A stretch of DNA of 64,000 nt from Isosphaeraceae bacterium (GTDB lineage: Bacteria > Planctomycetota > Planctomycetia > Isosphaerales > Isosphaeraceae). The notes beneath the pieces were generated by a model that searched no databases, had not been told where the DNA came from, and was given only the letters and a program-made list of their open reading frames with translations. A program made the translations under genes and the position numbers. Shown one piece after another: positions 1 through 8,734 of this stretch (position 1 is its first letter; each line of letters starts with the position of its first letter). Location: the NCBI GenBank assembly GCA_021324445.1, contig JAJPJC010000450.1:17849-81848 (forward strand), read 5' to 3'.

Positions 1-1091
1 CCGGTGTGGGCCTGCTGGTCAGCGGCACCTTGACCCTGGTCGCCATGCACAATGAGAACTTCGGAGTCGCGGTCTTGTCCGTCGCCCTGGCGGGGAGCCT
101 CGCCGGATTCTTGCTGTACAACTGGCACCCGGCCTGCATCTTCCTCGGCGACAGCGGCAGCATGCTGATCGGCCTGTTGATCGGCGTGATCGGGGTGCGC
201 GGGTCGATGGAGGGTCCCTCGGCCATCTCGATCCTGTTCCCCCTGCTGGCCATGGGGCTGCCGATCTCGGACACGGCCATGGCGATCTTCCGCCGGTGGC
301 TGCGGAATCTGCCACTCAGCGCCGCCGATCGCCGTCATGTGCATCACCTGCTGATCGGGCTGGGGCTCAACCCCCGCCAGGCCGCGTTGATGCTCTATTG
401 CTTTTCCGGCTTCCTCTGCGGGGTCGTGATGCTGGGAGTCGCGCTCCGGAATGAATACTTGACGCTGGTGCTGGGGATCTCCGGCTGCCTGGCGTTCCTC
501 CTGGTGGTGACCAGCCGTCGGGATGAGCTGGCCAACCTCTACGACGACTTTCAAGACCGGCTGGCGCGGGGCCGGCAGGAGCGGCAGGCCGCGCAGTTAA
601 CCTGGGAAGGAATCCAGCGGATCGAGCTGTGCACGACGGCGACGGCCGCGCGCGAGATCGTCTACCAGGCCGCCGGGGCGCTGGGCTGCGAACTGGTCCG
701 GATCACCTGCGGGGGGCCCGACTCGCCGGCGCCGACGGAGTGGGACGAGCAGCCGATGGCCAGCCCGGCGGTGTCGTGGCCCGCGGCGATCTTCCGACTC
801 TCGGGTGGTCAATCCCGGTGGATCACGGTGAGCCTGGGCCTGCCGGCGGATGCACCCCTGGCGGCCGACATCGTGTTCCGATCCATGCATCGCCTGGTCG
901 GCGCCCTGGCCGCGCGGCTGGAATGGCTCCAGGTCGCGGAGTCGGCCGGCAGTCGGTTGGAAGCGGCGATGACGGGGCCGGCCGGCCCCCAGGACCGGCC
1001 GGCAGCGGCGGAGCGGCCGGCGGGACGGTCGACCCCAGCTCGCTCCGGCGCCGAACCCCTGACCAGCCCGGGCCCGCCGGCACGGCGATGA
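1..1091 (+). CDS. WecA/TagO-like undecaprenyl-phosphate sugar-1-phosphate transferase (5' end cut by window edge)
   Basis: This is the C-terminal part of a polyprenyl-phosphate phosphoglycosyltransferase, the membrane enzyme that starts a lipid-linked repeat unit on undecaprenyl phosphate. Family hallmarks are visible: the Asp-rich catalytic motif FLGDSGSMLIG near position 150, and the conserved HVHHLL...NPRQA stretch near position 340. Several hydrophobic segments surround them, including two after the His motif. The reading frame is open to the left edge, so the GTG at 6 is probably an internal codon. After the last membrane segment (about nucleotide 510) there is an unusually long soluble tail of roughly 190 residues, ending in a Pro/Ala/Arg-rich stretch; I do not recognise a domain in it. 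It stands first in the EPS gene run, 27 bp before the Wzz/BY-kinase gene, which fits initiation of polysaccharide synthesis. The sugar specificity cannot be read from the sequence. Confidence 0.85.
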   Translation, partial: GVGLLVSGTLTLVAMHNENFGVAVLSVALAGSLAGFLLYNWHPACIFLGDSGSMLIGLLIGVIGVRGSMEGPSAISILFPLLAMGLPISDTAMAIFRRWLRNLPLSAADRRHVHHLLIGLGLNPRQAALMLYCFSGFLCGVVMLGVALRNEYLTLVLGISGCLAFLLVVTSRRDELANLYDDFQDRLARGRQERQAAQLTWEGIQRIELCTTATAAREIVYQAAGALGCELVRITCGGPDSPAPTEWDEQPMASPAVSWPAAIFRLSGGQSRWITVSLGLPADAPLAADIVFRSMHRLVGALAARLEWLQVAESAGSRLEAAMTGPAGPQDRPAAAERPAGRSTPARSGAEPLTSPGPPARR

Positions 1092-1118
1092 TTCCCCCCA
1101 ACCGTCACGGAGGCATCG

Positions 1119-3335
1119 ATGGACGCAATCCAGACGATTCGAGGGTATCCCGCTCCCCCGAGTCCCGTTCATACCCCCCTGGCGCCCCTGGCGATCAACC
1201 CGGCCGCCGTCAAGACGACCGGGAGCTATCTGCGGGCGCTGCGGCGGCGGATCTGGGTCGTCCTGGCCGTGGCCATCCCGCTGGCGATCCTGGGCTCGAT
1301 CCTGGTGCTGCGGCTGCCGCCCGTCTATCTCGTCAAGGCCGAGATCGAGATCAACCCGCCCGAGTATGATGCCGCGCTGGCGACCCTGGTCTCGCACGAG
1401 CTCGGCCGCCGCGATCCCGCCAGCCAGGAGCGGTACGTGCCCAACCGTGCCGCCCAGCTCCGCAGCCGGGAGCTGGCCGAGCGCGTCGTCCGGGACCCCG
1501 CCCTGGAGCCGGAGCTGAGCCAGTACGAGGATCCCGCCGTCGAGCTGTTCCGGTCGCTCACGGTGCTTCAGGTCCAGAAGAACAGCAATTCGTTCCACGT
1601 CGCGCTCGAGGGGCGGGATGCGACCCGGACGACCAAGCTGCTGGAGAAGCTGCTCGAGAAGTTCCGGGAACAGGCCAAGCGCGAAAACGAGAAAAGGCTC
1701 TTCGACACGGCGGCGAATGCCCGGGAGAACCTGACGAAGCTGCAGGCCAGTCTGAAGGACCTCGATGGCCGGATCGAGCTCGCCCTGAAGGAGAATCGGA
1801 CGATCGGACCCAGCGGCAAGAGCATCGTCGAGGAGCAGTATCTCAGCCTGGGGACGATCCTGAGTCAGAAGCAGTTGCGATTGGGCGAGCTCCAGCAGCA
1901 GATGCTGGTCGCTCAGATGTTTCCCCGCTTCGAGACCGGCGATTCCTCGGCCCGCGCGGCGCGGATCGCGACCCTGAGGCAGCAGTTGCGCTACTGGACG
2001 CGGGCCCTGGACAAGGTCCGGCAGACCTCGCGCCGGTTCAACAGCGATCCTGCCGCCATCCACTACTCCCAGCGACTCGAGGATGTGATGGAGGAACTCC
2101 AGGAGCTCAGCGCGATCAAGACCGAGATGCCGGCCAACCCAACCGAGATGATCCTGGACCAGTACCGCCAGGAGATCGAGGCCGACCGCGAGCAGCAAGG
2201 CGTCCTGCTGGCCCAGTTGCGGGACTCGATGCCGGGCCACCAGCAGTTCCTGGCCCTGGTGGAGGAGCGCCGCGAGCACGCCCGGCGGATCGCCGACATG
2301 AAGGAGAAGCTGGCTGCGTTCGATATGCTCTCGAACTCGCAGGCGGCGACCGATTTCATCAAGGTCCCCGACGCCATCGCCGAGCCGACCAAACCGATCA
2401 AGCCCAACCGGCCGTTGCTGATCGCCCTGGCGCTGGTGCTGAGCTTGGCGATGGGGATGGGCCTGGTGTGCCTGCTCGAGCATGTCGACCACACGGTCAA
2501 GGTGCCCGAGCACGCCAGCCACACGCTGGGGCTGCCCCTGCTGGGTGTGGTGCCGCGCATCCCCCGGACCGTCTTGACCCAGCGGGGGCGCCATCTCTGG
2601 ACACCCGGCGTGTCCGACTCGATCGCGGCCGACGCCTATCGCAACGTCCGGGCCGGCTTGCTGGGCGTCGCCGATCGCCGCGGGCCGATCGTGACCCTGC
2701 TGGTCACCAGCGCCAAGGCGGGCGAGGGCAAGAGTACGACGGCGTTGAACCTGGCGGCGACCTGCGCCTTGGCCGGCGAGCGCACCGTGCTGGTGGACCT
2801 CGACCTGCGGCGGCCCAGTCTGGGTGAGGTGTTCCTCGCCGAGGCCGACCCGCAGTCCATGCCGGGGGTCTCGGATGTGCTCCGCGGCAAGATCTCCTGG
2901 CAGCGCACCCTCCGCCACTCCCGCATCGACACCCTGGACTTCATCCCGACCGGCGATCCCAGTCAGATCCCGATCGAAGCCCTGGGGACGCGCGAGCTCC
3001 GCCAGTTCCTCCTGGCCCTGGCGCACCACTACGATCGCGTCATCCTCGATGGACCGGCGGTCCTGGGCCTGGCCGATTGCCGGTTCCTGGGCCGGATGGT
3101 CGACGCGTCCCTCCTGGTCGTCCGCTCCGGCTCGCATCACCTGACGACCCTGCATCGGGCCAAGGCCATGCTCGAGCAGTCGCACGTGGCCATCGCCGGG
3201 GTCGTCTTCAATGGCCTGGCCGAGGACATGGATAACTGGTCGAGCTACGGGTCGGGCGAGGCCCTCACGATCGTCGAGAGGCGCCCGATCCCCGCCTTGA
3301 CGCAACCCGAGCCAGCCCTGGTGGCGGAGGCTTGA
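1119..3335 (+). CDS. Wzz/Wzc-like polysaccharide copolymerase fused to BY-kinase (CpsD/CapB-type) domain
   Basis: A 738-residue protein with the architecture of a Wzc-type tyrosine autokinase, which controls chain length and export of EPS. Transmembrane segment 1 lies at about residues 45-65. A Wzz-type periplasmic region rich in coiled coil follows, then transmembrane segment 2 at about 432-453, preceded by the proline-rich PTKPIKPNRP typical of Wzz. The cytoplasmic kinase domain has Walker A (SAKAGEGKST, about 531-540), Walker A' (VLVDLDLRRP) and Walker B (VILDGP, about 641-646). A strong GGAGG lies 5 bp before the ATG. The C-terminal tail holds only one tyrosine (SSYGSG) instead of the usual tyrosine cluster, so autophosphorylation may differ from enterobacterial Wzc. 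It sits between the initiating transferase and the ligase-like gene, probably in one transcript. Confidence 0.88.
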   Translation: MDAIQTIRGYPAPPSPVHTPLAPLAINPAAVKTTGSYLRALRRRIWVVLAVAIPLAILGSILVLRLPPVYLVKAEIEINPPEYDAALATLVSHELGRRDPASQERYVPNRAAQLRSRELAERVVRDPALEPELSQYEDPAVELFRSLTVLQVQKNSNSFHVALEGRDATRTTKLLEKLLEKFREQAKRENEKRLFDTAANARENLTKLQASLKDLDGRIELALKENRTIGPSGKSIVEEQYLSLGTILSQKQLRLGELQQQMLVAQMFPRFETGDSSARAARIATLRQQLRYWTRALDKVRQTSRRFNSDPAAIHYSQRLEDVMEELQELSAIKTEMPANPTEMILDQYRQEIEADREQQGVLLAQLRDSMPGHQQFLALVEERREHARRIADMKEKLAAFDMLSNSQAATDFIKVPDAIAEPTKPIKPNRPLLIALALVLSLAMGMGLVCLLEHVDHTVKVPEHASHTLGLPLLGVVPRIPRTVLTQRGRHLWTPGVSDSIAADAYRNVRAGLLGVADRRGPIVTLLVTSAKAGEGKSTTALNLAATCALAGERTVLVDLDLRRPSLGEVFLAEADPQSMPGVSDVLRGKISWQRTLRHSRIDTLDFIPTGDPSQIPIEALGTRELRQFLLALAHHYDRVILDGPAVLGLADCRFLGRMVDASLLVVRSGSHHLTTLHRAKAMLEQSHVAIAGVVFNGLAEDMDNWSSYGSGEALTIVERRPIPALTQPEPALVAEA

Positions 3336-3374
3336 GGCGTGGGACGCCTGCTCCACGATCAGGAGACGCTCAGA

Positions 3375-4952
3375 GTGGACCTGCGACAGAAGATCCTGGT
3401 GGCGGCCGAGCGCGTGCAGGGAGTCCTCCTGGCGGTGCTGGTGCTTGGCAGCGCGGTGTGCTTCGGAGGGGCCGTCTGGTGGTTCCCGCCGGCCGTGGGC
3501 GGGCTGGCGTTCCTGCTGGTCCTGGCCAAGCTGGTGCAGCTCCTGGCCGAGGGCCGGATGCCGTGGTTGAAGAGTCCGCTGACTCTGCTGGGAGTGCTGG
3601 GGCTGGCGGTGGGCGTGATTCAGTCGGCGCCCCTGCCCGCCGGGTGGGCGCGCCGGGTCTCGCCGATTGCGCAGGAGGTCTATGCCACGAGGACCTGGTC
3701 GCGCCTGGCGCAGGCCGACGATCCCGAGGCCGATCGACCCCCGGCGGCTCCGGTCCGCTCGCCGGCGACGCTCGACCGCGCCGCGACCGTGCGCTGGCTC
3801 ATGGGAGCGGCGGTCTGCCTCGCCGTCTTCTGGACGGTCGCCCATTACGTCGACCGCCGCGGGCGGCTCTACTTCGTCTGGGGCAGCGTCGTGGCGGGCT
3901 TCGTGCTCAACGCCGCGTTCCTGGTCGTGCAGTTGAGCGGCCAGGCCGAGGGATGCTTCGGTGTCATCCTCCCCGAGCGGGGACCACGCTGGGGACCGTC
4001 GCTGGATGACGTGCTCAGCTCGCCCACACCCGCGGCCTTGCGCCGCCTGGAGGTCGCGCGCCCGGTGACCGGCACCGGCCCTGGCCTGGAGCGGATCGCG
4101 TCGGTCCCGGATCGTCCCTACCTGTTCGGGACGATGATGGGCGGCCCCGGGGCGTTGCTGGCGATGGGGTCGATGGCGCTGCCGATGGCCCTGGCGATGG
4201 CGCTGCACCTGCTCGCCCCGCGGGGCAGCCGCGAGCGGCTGGGCCAGCGCCTGGGCCCCTCGGGACACGGGGGCCTCGCCCTGCTGCTGGTGGGCTTCCT
4301 GGTCGTCGGCGCCTTCCTGGCGGGGATGATGGCCGGGCCGCGGCTCTGCCTGCCGTTCGCCGTGGCGCTGGCGCTGGTGGGGCTACCGGCGGCGCGCGGG
4401 CCTGGCGGCCGTGGGGCGTCGATCGGCCTGACGATCCTCGTCGTCCTCGTCCTGGGACTGGGAGCGGCCCTGGTGTCGGCCTGGCCGCTGGTCTTCGGGA
4501 GCCAGCCCCCGGTCTCCCCCGTGTCCTGGGAATCCGCACGGCTGGCCTGGGCCGAGGGCTTGCTGATCGTGCGGGACTTCCCCTGGCTGGGCTCCGGGTT
4601 CGGCAGCTTCGCCACGATCCATGCCTACTACAAGTCGCTGGATCCGCCCGCCGGGTTCGCCGCCAGCAGCCTGCTGCGCTGCGGCGCCGAGGCCGGCCTG
4701 GCCGGTCTGGCGCTGCTGGCCCTCGGGGGGCTCTGGTCGCTCTGGCGCTTGCCGGCTAGCCTGAAGCGGGTCGGCTCCGCCGACAGGGCCCTGGCCCTCG
4801 GCTTGATCGGAGCGGTCGCCGGCCTGGGCCTCTGGTCGGCCCTGCACTGGACGGTCGAGCTCCCCGCGGTGGCGATCGCGGCCAGCGCCTTGGGCGGCAC
4901 CTGGAACCGATGGATGGCCGGCGGCACGGACCTGTTCGTCGAGCGCGCATGA
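3375..4952 (+). CDS. O-antigen ligase / Wzy_C family membrane protein
   Basis: A polytopic membrane protein of 525 residues from GTG 3375; an in-frame GTG at 3339 would give 537. I prefer 3375 because AGGAG at 3361-3365 is well spaced from it, while the upstream GTG, just 3 bp after the previous stop, has no ribosome-binding site. About ten hydrophobic segments are visible. The diagnostic region is near residues 390-450, where WLGSGFGSF is followed by HAYYKSL and an E-x-G-L-x-G-L segment, the pattern of the O-antigen ligase/polymerase (Wzy_C) family. Such proteins transfer or polymerise lipid-linked oligosaccharides on the periplasmic face. Its place straight after the Wzc-like gene supports a role in EPS polymerisation or ligation. 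The second Wzy-like protein at 12085 means the two roles cannot be assigned from sequence alone. Confidence 0.8.
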   Translation: MDLRQKILVAAERVQGVLLAVLVLGSAVCFGGAVWWFPPAVGGLAFLLVLAKLVQLLAEGRMPWLKSPLTLLGVLGLAVGVIQSAPLPAGWARRVSPIAQEVYATRTWSRLAQADDPEADRPPAAPVRSPATLDRAATVRWLMGAAVCLAVFWTVAHYVDRRGRLYFVWGSVVAGFVLNAAFLVVQLSGQAEGCFGVILPERGPRWGPSLDDVLSSPTPAALRRLEVARPVTGTGPGLERIASVPDRPYLFGTMMGGPGALLAMGSMALPMALAMALHLLAPRGSRERLGQRLGPSGHGGLALLLVGFLVVGAFLAGMMAGPRLCLPFAVALALVGLPAARGPGGRGASIGLTILVVLVLGLGAALVSAWPLVFGSQPPVSPVSWESARLAWAEGLLIVRDFPWLGSGFGSFATIHAYYKSLDPPAGFAASSLLRCGAEAGLAGLALLALGGLWSLWRLPASLKRVGSADRALALGLIGAVAGLGLWSALHWTVELPAVAIAASALGGTWNRWMAGGTDLFVERA

Positions 4953-5000
4953 CCAGGCGGATCCATCTATTAGGTTAGGATTCCTCTGTTCCTCGATCGG

Positions 5001-5085
5001 GAGTCTGGAATTTGCAATCCGGAATCTGGAATAGATCTGGAATCTGGAATTTGGAATCTGGAGTCTGGAATTTGCAACCCGGAAT
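5001..5085. repeat. Short degenerate direct repeats (TCTGGAAT-type)
   Basis: Two near-identical 23-bp copies start at 5001 and 5061, beginning GAGTCTGGAATTTGCAA. Between them lie several TCTGGAAT units. The tract is much richer in A/T than the flanking genes and occupies nearly all the space between the ligase-like and FHA-like genes. It lies just ahead of the ATG at 5098. Confidence 0.75.
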
Positions 5086-5097
5086 TCTCGGAGCCTC

Positions 5098-7575
5098 ATG
5101 ATGCCGGAATCCACGTGTCTCCACATTCAGGATCGTGAATCGGGACCGATTCGCGTCGTGGAGCTGCCCTGGATTTCGGTCCGGATTGGCCGCGCCGCCT
5201 ATTGCGAGGTGCGGCTGGCCGAGCCCGAACTGGCGGGGGAGGCCTGCCGGATTTCGCGGCGGGGGCGGACCTGGACGCTCACGCCCCTGGGCGATCGGGG
5301 CCAGGTCCTGCTGGATGGGCGGGCGGTCGACGGTCCCTGCCCGCTGCCGTTCGACGTCCCGTTCCGCGTCGGCCGCACCTGCTTGACCTTGCGGCGCGAC
5401 GTGGCGGCGGAGCCGGACTGGGAGATGTACCCGGGACCCGCGCCGGTTCAGCTCCCGGCCCCGACGACCACCGCGCGTGACGCAGGCGTCGGCGAGCGAC
5501 CCGCCGCCGACCGGGAGCCCTTGGAGCGTGGGGCCGCGGCCCGGCCGGAATCCGCGGGCGATGCGGGCCGCTGGCACGCGCGCTGGCAGGCGGCGGCGGC
5601 CCACCTCGCGGCCCGGTCGCAGCGCCTCCGCAACACCGGCGAAGTCCAGCGGGCTGCCTCGCAACCGGGTCTGGACGTGGTCCCCGTCAAGGAGCCAAAG
5701 GCGGTTCGCCCGCGGGGGCCGGTCGCCCCCTTGATCGATCCCACGGCCCGTCCGATCCCCGCTCCCAGGCCACCCAAGGTCGAGGCGGTCCCGGAGGCAC
5801 GGCCTGCCTCGCTGGGGGGCCAGACCTGGCGTGACCGGCTCGGCGGCTCCTCCGGTCACCGGTGGCGGGATTCCGGGGACGTCCGCAGCGGATCGGAGGG
5901 GGGTCCTCCACCGGCGATCCACCCCGCGCAACCTGCGGCCAGGTCCAGTCAGACGGAGCCGGAGGGACTTCCGGACCCGGGCACTCCGGAATCGCGCGGC
6001 GATCCGCCAGCGGCGGCCCCTCCGGTCTCGGGCGTCTCGTTCCAGACCGCAGCGGCCCGCTCCGGGGCCGCGGCCCTGCCGGAGCACGACTCGTGGGCAG
6101 CGAGCCAGGACCATCGACAAGCTCACGCGGAGGACCAGGCGCCGCCGGCCAGGCCACCGAGCGACCGATCCGAGCCCGAGCCCGAGCCCGGTCGCGATCC
6201 GGACGCGCCGCACGGCCGGATGGACCAGGAGTCCCGAGTCGGGCCGCGCTTCCGGGGCGGCGGGCCGATCGAAGATTCAGACCCGGTCCCGGACCGGTCA
6301 GGCTCGATCCGGTCGGTACCGAGCCGTCGGGGTGCGGGGCCGTCGGGTCGCGAGGTGGAATGGCCTTCGGTTCAGGACATCCTGGCCAGTCATCAGCCCG
6401 GCTCCTGTCTGCATCCGGCAACGATCTCGGCGCCCAGCACGATTGGGCAGGCGATCCCCACCGAACCCCGCGCGCCGGCGGCATGGGACCTTCCTGTCTG
6501 GTTGGCCTGGCCTCCGGTTGCGGTCGTCGTCCTCATCGCCGGCCTGGCGGGGTGCGTGCTGTCCTGGAGCTGGGCGATCGACTCCCAGTCCGCGGCGATC
6601 ATGACCAATCGACTCCTGCTGCCTCAGGGTCCGGACCGTCGCCGGCCCTTGCCCGATTGGGTCATCCCGCCGGAGGGTGCCTGGCTGACAACCACCGCCC
6701 AGCACCTCGCCCACTGGGCGGTCTTCCTCAGCGACGGCGACGGAGACCCGCGCCGCGCCGGGCCGGAGATCTCGTCGTTGCTGGAGCGGGCGCTGCAAGT
6801 CTCGCCCCTGAATCCGACGGCGCGGCTGGCCCTGGCCCAGCTCGAGCGGCGCGAGAACAGCGGGGTGAAACCGAGCCGCAGCCTGGGGCTCAGTCGCGAC
6901 GCCGTGAGCCTGGCGTGGAGCGCGCGTGTTCTGCTGGCCGCGGGGAAGAAGGAGGCGGCGCTGCGGCTCTTCACCCAGGCGCTCTCGGCCGCCGCGCGCA
7001 GCGGACGGGCACGCGGCGCAGTGCCGCGGTTCCATGACGACGAGACCGTGCTCCGCTATCTCCTCCCGGGCGAGGAGCAGGTGCGCGACATCGTGGGCGA
7101 GCTGGCCGCTCAAACCGAATGGCCCTTCGCCGAGTGGTCGCGGGCCCTCCCCCGCCACCCGACAGCCCTGCTGGCGACGGCGCGACTGCTCCGCGAGCAG
7201 GGTCGGCGCGAGGCCGAACCGCTCCTGGACCTCATCCTGGATGATCCGCGGCCGACCCTGGCCGACCCGACGGACGATCCGTACACCCTGGCGGCGCGCG
7301 CCGAAGCCCTCGCCTTGCGCGCGCGCTTCCGCGACGCCCAGCGCGAGTACCGCCTGGCGATCGAGCGGATCGACAACGAGAGGATCCGCCGCTCGTGGTG
7401 GTTCAACCTGGCCGACATCGCGTTCCGTCTCAATGATGAGGGCGAGCGGCAGGCGGCCCTCCGGGCCGCCCTGGCGGTCGCCGAGAGCGACGACATCACT
7501 CGGCGGGCAGCCAGGATCCAGAGCGCCGCCACCAAGCCGCCTCAACTGCGACTGGGCAATGCCAAGGCGAATTGA
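5098..7575 (+). CDS. FHA-like N-terminal domain, long disordered linker, one TM segment and TPR-like domain
   Basis: An 825-residue protein built of four parts. Residues 1-110 resemble an FHA fold: beta-strand-rich with the IGR motif of strands 3-4, but without the usual S-x-x-H and N phosphothreonine-binding residues. Residues 110-470 are low complexity, rich in Pro, Arg, Gly and Ala, and probably disordered. A single transmembrane segment lies at about 473-495. The C-terminal 300 residues are Ala/Leu-rich helical repeats resembling TPRs. It lies in the EPS locus between the ligase-like and exosortase genes. By topology it could link a cytoplasmic phosphoprotein signal, for example from the upstream BY-kinase, to a TPR scaffold across the membrane; that is inference. 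Two ATG codons in tandem at 5098 and 5101 give the start. No catalytic motif is seen. Confidence 0.7.
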   Translation: MMPESTCLHIQDRESGPIRVVELPWISVRIGRAAYCEVRLAEPELAGEACRISRRGRTWTLTPLGDRGQVLLDGRAVDGPCPLPFDVPFRVGRTCLTLRRDVAAEPDWEMYPGPAPVQLPAPTTTARDAGVGERPAADREPLERGAAARPESAGDAGRWHARWQAAAAHLAARSQRLRNTGEVQRAASQPGLDVVPVKEPKAVRPRGPVAPLIDPTARPIPAPRPPKVEAVPEARPASLGGQTWRDRLGGSSGHRWRDSGDVRSGSEGGPPPAIHPAQPAARSSQTEPEGLPDPGTPESRGDPPAAAPPVSGVSFQTAAARSGAAALPEHDSWAASQDHRQAHAEDQAPPARPPSDRSEPEPEPGRDPDAPHGRMDQESRVGPRFRGGGPIEDSDPVPDRSGSIRSVPSRRGAGPSGREVEWPSVQDILASHQPGSCLHPATISAPSTIGQAIPTEPRAPAAWDLPVWLAWPPVAVVVLIAGLAGCVLSWSWAIDSQSAAIMTNRLLLPQGPDRRRPLPDWVIPPEGAWLTTTAQHLAHWAVFLSDGDGDPRRAGPEISSLLERALQVSPLNPTARLALAQLERRENSGVKPSRSLGLSRDAVSLAWSARVLLAAGKKEAALRLFTQALSAAARSGRARGAVPRFHDDETVLRYLLPGEEQVRDIVGELAAQTEWPFAEWSRALPRHPTALLATARLLREQGRREAEPLLDLILDDPRPTLADPTDDPYTLAARAEALALRARFRDAQREYRLAIERIDNERIRRSWWFNLADIAFRLNDEGERQAALRAALAVAESDDITRRAARIQSAATKPPQLRLGNAKAN

Positions 7576-7579
7576 TCCG

Positions 7580-7681
7580 TCCAGTGTTCAGTGTTCAGTG
7601 TAGACCCACAAGTGCACAGGTCTTCCGCAAAAACTGAGAACTGATGACTGAACACTGAACACTGAATACTGAACACTGAGT
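7580..7681. repeat. Inverted repeat of AGTGTTC/GAACACT units
   Basis: The left arm at 7581-7600 carries tandem CAGTGTT units. The right arm at about 7646-7680 carries repeated CTGAACA units, the reverse complement. Together they could form a long hairpin filling the gap before the exosortase gene. It may act as a terminator, attenuator or mobile palindrome; no function is shown by sequence. Confidence 0.75.
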
Positions 7682-7696
7682 CAAGGATGACCCTCC

Positions 7697-8734
7697 ATGG
7701 CAAGAGAATCCAAGGCAAACGCCTCTTCCTCTCCGGCCGACGTCGAGCCTTGGAACCTGTGGAAGTTGTTGAGGCCACCGGCGGCCCGGACGGATCCTGC
7801 GGCGCGGCGATCCTGGGGCGGGGCGGTCTTCTGCCTCGGCCTCTTCACCTTCTTCTTCCGGGACAACCTCTGGCATTTCCATTATGCCTGGACGACCGAC
7901 GAGAACTACAGCCATGGGTTCCTCGTCCCGATGATCAGCGTGTACTTCGCCAACCAGGTGGCGCGGGGCGGTCCGGTGCCGATCCAGGGCGGGACATGGC
8001 TGGGCGGGCTCTTGCTGCTGGTCGCCATCCTGGTGCGACTGTTCACCATCCCGCTGCCGATTCCGTTCCTGGGCGACCTGGCGTTCTTGATCGGCTTGGC
8101 GGGTGGCTTCACGCTGCTCTTCGGCGCGGCGGCGATCCGGCGCTACTGGTTCGTCTTCTTCTTCCTGGTCTTCATGGTCCCGCTGCCGATCGCGCTGTAT
8201 TCGCGGATCGCTTCACCGCTTCAGCTCCTGGCCAGCCAGGTGGCCTCCGCGGTCATGAACGCGACCGGAGTGCCCGTGCTCTGCGAGGGGAACAAGATGA
8301 CCCTGCCCGGGAACCTCCAGATGTTCGTGGCGGAGGCCTGCAGCGGGATGAGGCAGTTGACCGGCTTCCTGGCGTTGACCGCGGCGGTGGCCTATCTCGC
8401 GCCGCGACCGCCCTGGTATCGCGCCGTGATCGTCGCCTCCGCCCTGCCGATCGCCTTGACCGCCAACATCGCCCGGGTGGTCCTGACCGGCTACATCATG
8501 CACTTCGTCAACCCCCGGTATGCCGCGGGGACCTTCCACACCCTGGAGGGCTTGCTCATGATGGGTTTCGGCCTGCTGCTGCTCCAATCGGAATGCTGGG
8601 TCATGGACCGCCTCTGCCAGGGAGGGAAGGGCTCCGGGTCCGGAGCCGCCGTGGAGCAATGGGGCGCGAGCTTGCACAGCAAGGAGGGTTCATGTCACGA
8701 TTTCAGCGTGTCGTGCTCTGCGGCGCGGTCTTGA
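7697..8734 (+). CDS. Exosortase (exosortase/archaeosortase family transpeptidase-like membrane protein)
   Basis: A 345-residue polytopic membrane protein with all three conserved exosortase catalytic residues: Cys215 in EACSGMRQL, Arg260 in NIARVV and His281 in GTFHTLEG. Exosortases are thought to cleave and process C-terminal sorting signals of exported proteins, usually in organisms that make an EPS. About eight hydrophobic helices are visible after a 45-residue soluble N-terminus. The gene overlaps the following EpsI gene by 43 bp, the usual tight pairing of exosortase with EpsI. No protein with a recognisable PEP-CTERM-like signal (motif, TM helix, basic tail) is encoded in the window, so the substrates must lie elsewhere or use an unrecognised signal. 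The last 30 residues, after the final helix, are hydrophilic and overlap the next gene. The subtype is not assigned. Confidence 0.9.
   Translation: MARESKANASSSPADVEPWNLWKLLRPPAARTDPAARRSWGGAVFCLGLFTFFFRDNLWHFHYAWTTDENYSHGFLVPMISVYFANQVARGGPVPIQGGTWLGGLLLLVAILVRLFTIPLPIPFLGDLAFLIGLAGGFTLLFGAAAIRRYWFVFFFLVFMVPLPIALYSRIASPLQLLASQVASAVMNATGVPVLCEGNKMTLPGNLQMFVAEACSGMRQLTGFLALTAAVAYLAPRPPWYRAVIVASALPIALTANIARVVLTGYIMHFVNPRYAAGTFHTLEGLLMMGFGLLLLQSECWVMDRLCQGGKGSGSGAAVEQWGASLHSKEGSCHDFSVSCSAARS

Noticed and set aside
597..4268. A 1223-codon open frame on the minus strand
   Set aside because: It is antisense to three well-supported EPS genes. The sequence is Arg/Gln/His/Pro-rich with no family features, as expected for shadow frames in GC-rich DNA.
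7687..8691. Long N-terminal extension of EpsI
   Set aside because: It overlaps the exosortase gene in another frame and has a non-biological composition. AAGGAGGG precedes the internal ATG at 8692.
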